From: an uncultured Clostridium sp.
Lineage (GTDB): Bacteria; Bacillota; Clostridia; TANB77; CAG-508
Assembly (NCBI GenBank): GCA_900553125.1
Contig: USCB01000026.1
Location: 1 to 24,184, forward strand
Length of the DNA: 24,184 bases
Direction of reading: 5' to 3'
The position numbers and the translations under genes were made by a program. Position 1 is the stretch's first letter, and each line of letters opens with the position of its first letter. Below, one piece after another: positions 15,154-21,139 of the stretch. Under the pieces are notes generated by a model. That model did no database searches. It was not told the origin of the DNA and saw only the letters and a list, made by a program, of their open reading frames with translations.

Positions 15154-16017
15154 ATGGATGACAATCGTTTTTCAAAAACCAAAAAAGTTGGAATTTTAGG
15201 TATATTAGGTAATATATTTTTACTAATTATAAAAGGAACAATTGGTTTTTGGTCTAAAAGTCAAGCTATGATTGCAGATAGTATAAACTCAGCAGGTGAT
15301 ATTTTTGCATCACTTATGACTTTTATTGGAAATAAAATTTCAAGTGCTCCTAAAGATGACGATCATAACTTTGGACATGGAAAAGCAGAATACATTTTCT
15401 CGATGTTTATTGGACTATCAATGATTGTAGTTAGTTTTAAATTATTATATGACTCAATAAAAACACTTATATTAGGAAGTGAATTAAAATTTTCTTGGTT
15501 GCTTGTTATAACCTGTTTAATTACAATTGGTGTAAAACTTTTCCTATATTTATATACTAAGACAGCAGCCCAAAAATATGACAACATCTTACTTAATGCC
15601 AATATGAATGACCATAGAAATGATTGTATTGTAACAACTTTCACTTTAATTTCTGTTTTACTTACTTTAAAAGGTATCTATTGGTTTGATAGTTTAACTG
15701 GTATTGGAATTTCTATTTGGATTGGCTTTACTGGGTTTTCATTTTTCATTGAAAGTTATAATGTTTTGATGGATATTTCTGTTGATGATAAAACTAAAGA
15801 TTTAATTTTGGATATTGTAAATTCTTATCAGGATATTAAAGAGGTTCAAAGTATCAGCTCTTCTCCTGTTGGATATAATTATATAATTGTTATCGTTATT
15901 TGTGTTGATGGTAATATGTCTACTTTTGATAGCCATTCTTTGGCTGATAATGTTGAAAAAAGCGTTAGTAAACTTGATAATGTTTATAAGACTATTGTGC
16001 ATGTTGAGCCAATTTGA
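15154..16017 (+). CDS. Cation diffusion facilitator (CDF) family metal transporter
   Basis: 287 residues, the usual CDF length. These membrane proteins export divalent metals such as Zn, Mn, Fe or Co in exchange for protons. Helix 1 starts near 12 (VGILGILGNIFLLIIKG). The metal site in helix 2 is ADSINSAGD (D42, N45, D49), and DDDHNFGHGKAE (68-79) is the conserved loop after it. Helix 5 carries NDHRNDC with D153, H154 and D157. The cytoplasmic C-terminal domain (about 208-287) ends ...YKTIVHVEPI, the typical ferredoxin-like fold. Asparagine in the helix 2 site departs from the simple DxxxD form of YiiP, so the metal cannot be named. It has its own promoter behind a curved-DNA region and converges on clpC. 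Confidence 0.92.
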   Translation: MDDNRFSKTKKVGILGILGNIFLLIIKGTIGFWSKSQAMIADSINSAGDIFASLMTFIGNKISSAPKDDDHNFGHGKAEYIFSMFIGLSMIVVSFKLLYDSIKTLILGSELKFSWLLVITCLITIGVKLFLYLYTKTAAQKYDNILLNANMNDHRNDCIVTTFTLISVLLTLKGIYWFDSLTGIGISIWIGFTGFSFFIESYNVLMDISVDDKTKDLILDIVNSYQDIKEVQSISSSPVGYNYIIVIVICVDGNMSTFDSHSLADNVEKSVSKLDNVYKTIVHVEPI

Positions 16018-16029
16018 CAAATTTTTTAT

Positions 16030-16072
16030 GATTGGGGACGGTTCTTTTTCCGAAAAGGAACCGTCCCCAATC
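16030..16072. repeat. Palindromic repeat A, copy 1
   Basis: The two 20-nt arms pair over 20 bp with a 3-nt CCG loop. The core is GATTGGGGACGGTTC and its complement. Copy 2 lies at 20681-20735 and shares the core exactly apart from minor loop-side changes. It sits between the convergent CDF and clpC genes and has no following T-run on either strand, so it is not a standard terminator. GC content is far above that of its surroundings. Confidence 0.9.
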
Positions 16073-16080
16073 AGAAAAAT

Positions 16081-16110
16081 GTTCTTTTGGGACCGGTTCT
16101 TTTTTGTACA
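16081..16110. repeat. Direct repeat B, copy 1, touching the clpC stop
   Basis: A 30-bp sequence around TTTTGGGACCGGTTCTTTTT. It is identical to 20191-20220 except for one base (T versus A at the 27th position). It ends 2 nt from the clpC stop codon; copy 2 ends 1 nt from the ctsR stop. Part of B resembles one arm of palindrome A, so the two families may be related. Confidence 0.88.
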
Positions 16111-16112
16111 AA

Positions 16113-18566
16113 TTACTTAATCACGACTTCATCTCCAGCACAATCAACACTTGCCTCTTTACCTTTCTTAACAACCCCATCCAAAATAGCCTCAGCAATT
16201 TTATCTTCAACCAAATTTTGAATAGTTCTCTTAAGAGGTCTGGCACCAAAAGCTTTATCAATACCCCTCTTAGCTATTAATTCTTTAACTTTAGGTAAAA
16301 ATTCAATCTCGTATTTTTGAGCTTTCATTCTATTTTTTACTTCATTTAACATTAACTCAATAATCTCGGAAATCTCATCATCATTTAGCTTATGGAACAC
16401 AATTATCTCATCAATACGGTTTATAAACTCAGGTCTAAACTCACGTTTTAATTCTGCCATTACTTCTTTTTTGATATTTTCATATTCTTTTTGGTCATCT
16501 TTATTTTCTCCATCATTTTTTGTTGCATTTGAAAAACCTAAAGTCTTTTTATCTGTAATAATTCTTGCACCAATATTAGATGTCATTATAATTACAGTAT
16601 TTTTAAAATTAACTGTTCTGCCATTTGAATCTGTAAGTCTACCATCATCAAGTATTTGAAGAAGCATATTCATTACATCAGGATGTGCTTTTTCAATTTC
16701 ATCAAACAAAATTACTGAATAAGGTTTTCTTCTAATCTTTTCAGTTAATTGACCACCTTCTTCGAATCCTACATATCCTGGAGGAGAACCTATAAGTTTT
16801 GATACGGAATGTGCCTCCATATATTCAGACATATCAATTCTTATCATTGCAGATTCATCTCCAAATAAGCTTTCTGCTAATGCTTTTGATAGTTCTGTTT
16901 TTCCTACACCTGTTGGACCTAAAAATAGGAATGAACCTATTGGTCTATTTGGGTCTTTCAATCCTACTCTTCCTCTTCTTATTGCTTTACTTACCGCTTC
17001 TACTGCCTCATTTTGACCAATTACTCTCTCATGTAATGTTTTTTCTAAATTACGAAGTCTTTCATTTTCATCTTCTGATATTTTTTTAGCAGGAATTCCT
17101 GTCCATAATGAAATTACATCTGCAATATTTTCCTCAGTTATTGTAACAACTTTTTTAGTATTTTGATTCTTCCACTTTTTCTCCTCTTTTTCATACTTTT
17201 CCCTTAAAGCCTTTTCTTCATCTCTAAGTGATGCAGCTTTTTCGAACTTCTGGCCACGAACCGCTTCTTCTTTATCCTTAGAAATTCGGTCAATTTCTTC
17301 TTGCATATCTTTCAAACTCTCTGGCTCTGTGTAAGTTTGAAGTCTAGCTTTTGATGAAGCCTCATCAATCAAATCTATTGCTTTATCTGGCAAAAACCTA
17401 TCATTTATATATCTTTCAGATAAAGTAACCGACGCCTCTATTGCCTCATCTGTAATTTTTACATTATGATGAGCCTCATATTTATCTCTTATTCCTTTTA
17501 AGATTGTAATAGTATCCTTTTCAGTTGGTTCATCTACAGTAACAGGACTAAATCTACGCTCTAAAGCTGTATCTTTTTCTATATACTTTCTATACTCACC
17601 AATTGTAGTTGCTCCAACTAACTGTATTTCACCTCTTGCAAGCATAGGTTTCAAAATATTTGCGGCATCAATTGCACCTTCTGCAGAACCTGCCCCAACT
17701 ATTGTATGAATTTCATCAATAAATAATATTACATCTCCTGCTTTTTTAACTTCTCCTAAAGCCTTTTTAATTCTCTCCTCAAAATCTCCTCTATATTTGG
17801 CTCCAGCCACCATTCCTGAAATATCCATACTTACAACTCTTTTATTTTTAAGTACCTCTGGTACATCTCCCAAATTGATTTTTTGTGCTAAACCCTCTAC
17901 AATTGCTGTTTTACCAACTCCTGGCTCACCTATTAAACATGGATTATTTTTTGTTCTTCTTGATAAAATTTGTATAACCCTTTCAATCTCTTTACTTCTG
18001 CCAACTACAGGGTCTAATTTTCCATCTTTAGCCTTTTTCGTTAAATCTTCACCAAATTGATTTAAAGTTGGTGTTAAATTAAAACTTCCACTTTGTTTAT
18101 TATCACTTTTGCTTTCTCTTGATACATCTTCAGCCTCATTTATAACACTTACAATTTCATTATATAATTTCGGTAATTCAACATCCAAATCAAGTAAAAT
18201 TCTAACAGCAATACTATCGCCTTCTCTTAAAATTCCCATTAACAAATGCTCAGTTCCTATGTAATCATATCCAAGTTTTCTAGCCTCTATAAAACTATTT
18301 TCTATAACCCTTTTAGTTCTCGGTGTAAAACCTAATGTATCAGCTCCTGTGATTACTTCTTTTCCTATCATCTCAACTACTTTTTGTTCCACATCTTCAG
18401 CCGTTACTCCTTGATTTTGTAATACTCTACTTGCAACTCCTGCTCCCTCTTTTACCAATCCATATAATACATGTTCTGTACCTATATAATTATGGCCAAG
18501 AGATATAGCCTCATCTTGTGCAATTTCAATCGCCTTTTTGGCTCTTGATGTAAATTTATATATCAT
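16113..18566 (-). CDS. clpC: ClpC-type AAA+ unfoldase subunit
   Basis: 817 residues. It unfolds protein substrates and feeds them to the ClpP protease; with McsB it degrades arginine-phosphorylated or heat-damaged proteins. Two Clp_N repeats lie at about 4-70 and 80-145. AAA domain 1 has Walker A GEPGVGKTAI (213-222) and VILFIDEIHT. The middle domain carries a UVR-like segment (QKFEKAASLRDEEKALREKY), the mark of ClpC rather than ClpB or ClpA. AAA domain 2 has LGPTGVGKTELSKAL, VILFDEIEKAHPDV and MTSNIGA. An LGF tripeptide (LGFSNATK) lies in the ClpP-contact region. It is the last gene of the ctsR operon, 19 nt after mcsB, with AGGGAG 8 nt upstream of the start. Repeat elements A and B follow its stop codon. 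Confidence 0.97.
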   Translation of the reverse strand: MIYKFTSRAKKAIEIAQDEAISLGHNYIGTEHVLYGLVKEGAGVASRVLQNQGVTAEDVEQKVVEMIGKEVITGADTLGFTPRTKRVIENSFIEARKLGYDYIGTEHLLMGILREGDSIAVRILLDLDVELPKLYNEIVSVINEAEDVSRESKSDNKQSGSFNLTPTLNQFGEDLTKKAKDGKLDPVVGRSKEIERVIQILSRRTKNNPCLIGEPGVGKTAIVEGLAQKINLGDVPEVLKNKRVVSMDISGMVAGAKYRGDFEERIKKALGEVKKAGDVILFIDEIHTIVGAGSAEGAIDAANILKPMLARGEIQLVGATTIGEYRKYIEKDTALERRFSPVTVDEPTEKDTITILKGIRDKYEAHHNVKITDEAIEASVTLSERYINDRFLPDKAIDLIDEASSKARLQTYTEPESLKDMQEEIDRISKDKEEAVRGQKFEKAASLRDEEKALREKYEKEEKKWKNQNTKKVVTITEENIADVISLWTGIPAKKISEDENERLRNLEKTLHERVIGQNEAVEAVSKAIRRGRVGLKDPNRPIGSFLFLGPTGVGKTELSKALAESLFGDESAMIRIDMSEYMEAHSVSKLIGSPPGYVGFEEGGQLTEKIRRKPYSVILFDEIEKAHPDVMNMLLQILDDGRLTDSNGRTVNFKNTVIIMTSNIGARIITDKKTLGFSNATKNDGENKDDQKEYENIKKEVMAELKREFRPEFINRIDEIIVFHKLNDDEISEIIELMLNEVKNRMKAQKYEIEFLPKVKELIAKRGIDKAFGARPLKRTIQNLVEDKIAEAILDGVVKKGKEASVDCAGDEVVIK

Positions 18567-18585
18567 ATTATCTACTCCCTTTCTT

Positions 18586-19590
18586 TTAATTTTTTACAAT
18601 ATTTCTAATCATCTCTCCACGTTTGATATCTCTATCATATCCATCTAAATTCTGATTAAAATATTTCTGAAGATTAGCAGGTTCCATATAAAAGTAAATC
18701 TTAGCAACATCATCGTCACTTATTTCCTTAATAACTCCCATATCTACTCCCATTTTAACACTTGACATAAGTTTAATAGTTTCCCTCCATTTTAGCTTTC
18801 TTGCATTAACCAAAGTTCCAAAATTTCTATAAACCATATCCTCAAGTTCAACTTGATTCTTTCCCAGTATACTTCTAGCAGCTCGTTCTTGCTCTATCAT
18901 TTTTTCGCTAATAGCCTTTAAATTCTTAATAATTGTATCCTCTGAAATTCCTAAAGTTTGTTTGTTTTTAATCTTGTAAATATCCCCTATATTTTCTTGA
19001 CCACTAATATATTTGCTACTAAAACTTACTCCCAAATTATTCATGGCAATGACTACTTTTCTTATATTACCAGTCATTGTAAGCCCAGGTAAATGAATTG
19101 TAACTTCTGCTTTTAATCCTGTTCCTACGTCTAATGGTGATGAAGTTAAATATCCATATTTTTTACTTTTAGCAATATCAAAAATTTTATCAATTTTATT
19201 GTCAATTTCTTTTGCTAAATTAAATGTACTTTCAAGTTCCATTCCTGCATTAAATACTTGAATTTTTATATGGTCTTGAGAGTTAAGTACAATACAGATA
19301 TTTTCATCATCATTTACTAAAATTGATGTGTTTTCATTTTTGATAGTTGTTTCATCTATCAAACCCTTTTCTAACATAGACCTTTTTGTTAATTCATCTA
19401 AATCTTTTATTTTAATAAATTTTAGATTATATCCTATTCCTTGTAATTTTGATTTAACTTCATTTTCTATCTCTTGAATTTCTGTTAGATTTTTGGTATT
19501 AAACCTATGATTTCTTAAATTTCTAGAAAACATAATTTTACAATCTATTACAACATCACTATCTTTTCCTCTTTGTAAATACCAATTCAT
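18586..19590 (-). CDS. mcsB: McsB, protein arginine kinase family, with altered catalytic motifs
   Basis: 334 residues, close to usual length. McsB normally phosphorylates arginines on CtsR and on damaged proteins, using McsA as activator. The phosphagen-kinase fold is clear (KYGYLTSSPLDVGTGLKAE, 144-162; IHLPGLT; GQENIGDIYKIKNKQTLG, 197-214; EQERAAR). Several expected residues differ. The SSRIRLARN nucleotide-binding motif reads DCKIMFSRN (16-24). The NEEDH motif reads NSQDH (103-107). The conserved Cys of CPTNVGTG is Ser151. The C-terminal RDIKRG (320-325) nearly keeps the RDxxRA phosphoarginine-sensing motif. Kinase activity is therefore doubtful, while adaptor function may remain. The start lies 3 nt after the mcsA stop, with GGAGG inside the mcsA end. 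Position in the operon makes the family call sure. Confidence 0.93.
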   Translation of the reverse strand: MNWYLQRGKDSDVVIDCKIMFSRNLRNHRFNTKNLTEIQEIENEVKSKLQGIGYNLKFIKIKDLDELTKRSMLEKGLIDETTIKNENTSILVNDDENICIVLNSQDHIKIQVFNAGMELESTFNLAKEIDNKIDKIFDIAKSKKYGYLTSSPLDVGTGLKAEVTIHLPGLTMTGNIRKVVIAMNNLGVSFSSKYISGQENIGDIYKIKNKQTLGISEDTIIKNLKAISEKMIEQERAARSILGKNQVELEDMVYRNFGTLVNARKLKWRETIKLMSSVKMGVDMGVIKEISDDDVAKIYFYMEPANLQKYFNQNLDGYDRDIKRGEMIRNIVKN

Positions 19591-19593
19591 ATA

Positions 19594-20166
19594 CTATTCC
19601 TCCTGTCCGTTTTCTAAATTTTTAATCTCATCACGAAGTTTTGCAGCATCTTCATATCTTTCTTCTTTTATAGCTTGTTTTAACTTTTCTTTTAGCTCAT
19701 CTACTTTATTTATATTTTCGTTTTCTTCTATGGCACTTGTGTCTTCCCTGTCATCTAGATTTATGTTTATATCATTTCCTTCTATAATCTCTCCAAGTAT
19801 TCCGATATGAGATGCTGCTCCTTGCAAACTTCTTAGAATTGGGTCAAGTCTTGCTGCAAATTCGCCATAACAGTTACTGCAACCTAAATTTCCTGTATGT
19901 AGAAAGTCATCCCACGTTAAGCCACATTTACTGCATTTCAATTCATTGTTTCCTGCTCCTAATGAAGGCATAAAACTTACATCATTCATGTCATCAAAAA
20001 AATCTTCCAAAAAGCTATTAAAACTTATTGGCATATTAAAGTGTATGTCACTTATTCCTAGCTTTTTACTGCATTCTTCACATAAAAACATTTGCTTTTT
20101 TTCTCCATTTATTATTTGGGTATATTTTACATTTGCCTCGTTTTTTCCACAATTTTCACATTTCAT
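19594..20166 (-). CDS. mcsA: McsA, zinc-binding activator of McsB
   Basis: 190 residues. It binds zinc and activates or tethers the McsB kinase in the CtsR regulon. Four CxxC pairs are visible: C3/C6, C29/C32, C78/C81 and C96/C99. The C-terminal UVR motif lies at about 157-185 (VDELKEKLKQAIKEERYEDAAKLRDEI), matching the ClpC middle-domain UVR. The start at 20166 is chosen because MKCENCGKNEA is the true family N-terminus and AAAGGA lies 9 nt upstream. The open frame continues back to 20229, but that part is translated repeat B and not conserved protein. It lies between ctsR and mcsB and is translationally close-coupled to mcsB. Confidence 0.95.
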   Translation of the reverse strand: MKCENCGKNEANVKYTQIINGEKKQMFLCEECSKKLGISDIHFNMPISFNSFLEDFFDDMNDVSFMPSLGAGNNELKCSKCGLTWDDFLHTGNLGCSNCYGEFAARLDPILRSLQGAASHIGILGEIIEGNDININLDDREDTSAIEENENINKVDELKEKLKQAIKEERYEDAAKLRDEIKNLENGQEE

Positions 20167-20190
20167 AATTATCATTCCTTTCTCATTTTT

Positions 20191-20220
20191 GTTCTTTTGG
20201 GACCGGTTCTTTTTTGAACA
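20191..20220. repeat. Direct repeat B, copy 2, between ctsR and mcsA
   Basis: 29 of 30 bases match copy 1 at 16081-16110. It separates the ctsR stop (1 nt away) from the mcsA ribosome binding site, so it is transcribed within the heat-shock operon. Frame extension through it creates a false 21-residue N-terminal extension of mcsA. Confidence 0.88.
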
Positions 20221-20221
20221 A

Positions 20222-20665
20222 TTAATCAAGATTTAATAACATATTCTTAAAAATATTCGCTCGCAGCTTATCTCTATATTCTTTTGGAATATCTAAAACA
20301 TTATCACTTGTCGCAACTTTTAATAGTTTCGCCTCTTTTTCATTTACTAAATTGTATGTTAAGAAATCACTTATTAAGATATCAGTTTCACTATTTTGCA
20401 AAGTTTCCCCTATATTTTCTATTATATGCATTAAATAATCCGATTTTGTATTACTTACTTTTTTTATAGTTATATGTCCCCCTCCACCACGCCTACTTTC
20501 TACATAATATCCTTGTGATGGTTTGAACCTTGTTGCTATTACATAGTTTATTTGTGATGGTACGCAGTTAAACTTTTGTGCTAAGTCGTTTCTTTGTATT
20601 TCAATTTCTTCCTCATCGTTGAATAAATCTTTTATAAATTCTTCTATTATATCTGATACTCTCAT
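20222..20665 (-). CDS. ctsR: CtsR, transcriptional repressor of class III heat-shock genes
   Basis: 147 residues. It represses clp genes by binding GGTCAAA tandem heptamers and releases DNA on heating or after McsB action. The winged-helix DNA-binding domain spans about 1-70: EIQRNDLAQKFNCVPSQINY as helix-turn-helix and VESRRGGGGHITI (55-67) as wing, with the tetraglycine loop that senses temperature in Bacillus homologues. The C-terminal dimerisation domain covers about 75-147. AAGGAG lies 5 nt before the ATG. A CtsR box, a promoter and a long hairpin lie directly upstream, so autoregulation is well supported. It is the first gene of the ctsR-mcsA-mcsB-clpC operon. Confidence 0.97.
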   Translation of the reverse strand: MRVSDIIEEFIKDLFNDEEEIEIQRNDLAQKFNCVPSQINYVIATRFKPSQGYYVESRRGGGGHITIKKVSNTKSDYLMHIIENIGETLQNSETDILISDFLTYNLVNEKEAKLLKVATSDNVLDIPKEYRDKLRANIFKNMLLNLD

Positions 20666-20680
20666 ATGTGCTCCTTTCTT

Positions 20681-20735
20681 TTTTCTGATTGGGGACGGTT
20701 CCTTTTCGGAAAAGGAACCGTCCCCAATCAGAAAA
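20681..20735. repeat. Palindromic repeat A, copy 2, in the ctsR leader
   Basis: Arms 20681-20706 and 20710-20735 pair perfectly over 26 bp with a 3-nt loop. It lies between the CtsR box (6 nt away) and the ctsR ribosome binding site (4 nt away), so it is transcribed as a very stable hairpin in the operon's 5' leader. The core is shared with 16030-16072. Confidence 0.92.
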
Positions 20736-20741
20736 GATGTC

Positions 20742-20758
20742 TTTGACTTTCTTTGACC
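20742..20758 (-). promoter_or_regulatory. CtsR operator (CtsR box)
   Basis: On the minus strand GGTCAAA, three bases (GAA), then AGTCAAA: a near-perfect match to the tandem heptamer CtsR site (A/G)GTCAAA-N3-(A/G)GTCAAA. It lies just downstream of the -10 box and covers the expected transcription start, so bound CtsR would block initiation. Confidence 0.95.
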
Positions 20759-20767
20759 TTTATTGCT

Positions 20768-20796
20768 ATTATAGTTACATTTTATTATTTTTTCAA
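20768..20796 (-). promoter_or_regulatory. Promoter of the ctsR-mcsA-mcsB-clpC operon
   Basis: Minus-strand TTGAAA (20791-20796), 17 nt, TATAAT (20768-20773). Transcription should start near 20761 inside or next to the CtsR box, giving a leader of about 95 nt. Confidence 0.9.
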
Positions 20797-20873
20797 CATC
20801 ATTTTTTTATTATTTATGTTTATCTTTCATACCATTTTCAATAAAAATACTATGGTTTTCTTTTAATTACTTA

Positions 20874-21041
20874 TTATTTTGTATTTTTCCTTTTATTTTT
20901 ATTATTCGTTATATTTTCCAAGTCCTCTACCTTTTTCTTTTGTACAGATAATGGTAACCAAGCAAAATATGACGTAATAAATTCCCCGTATCTTGTTGCA
21001 TCTTCTCCTATTTCATATTTTTCACTTTGTTTCTTATTCAT
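20874..21041 (-). CDS. Small protein of 55 residues, unknown function
   Basis: Encodes MNKKQSEKYEIGEDATRYGE, then FITSYFAWLPLSVQ, and a highly charged end with KKKVEDLENITNNKNKRK. AAGGGGG lies about 8 nt upstream of the ATG, a good ribosome binding site for this genome. The middle is weakly hydrophobic and the tail basic; there is no signal peptide or full membrane helix. It sits alone between the surface protein gene and the clp operon promoter, 52 nt downstream of the surface protein terminator. Its composition looks protein-like rather than random, but I recognise no family. It may be read through from the weak terminator at 21093-21118. Confidence 0.5.
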   Translation of the reverse strand: MNKKQSEKYEIGEDATRYGEFITSYFAWLPLSVQKKKVEDLENITNNKNKRKNTK

Positions 21042-21092
21042 TTTAGGCACCCCCTTATTTTAGTTTGTGCCATTATTTATTTTTTATACAAA

Positions 21093-21118
21093 ATGAGGTA
21101 GATTGATTTCTACCCCAT
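21093..21118 (-). terminator. Probable terminator after the surface protein gene
   Basis: Minus-strand arms 21109-21118 and 21093-21102 form a 10-bp stem (one G-U pair) with a 6-nt loop, 22 nt after the stop codon. The following T-run is short (TTTGTAT), so termination may be partial. Confidence 0.6.
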
Positions 21119-21139
21119 TAATAATCTTTATAAAAAACT

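Noticed and set aside
16030..16072. Bidirectional rho-independent terminator between the CDF gene and clpC
   Set aside because: The stem is strong but no T-run follows on either strand, and a near-identical copy sits in the ctsR leader. It is better called a repeat, although it could still slow polymerase.
20167..20229. Longer N-terminus of McsA
   Set aside because: It is translated repeat B. The family N-terminus MKCENCGKNEA begins at 20166 with a ribosome binding site.
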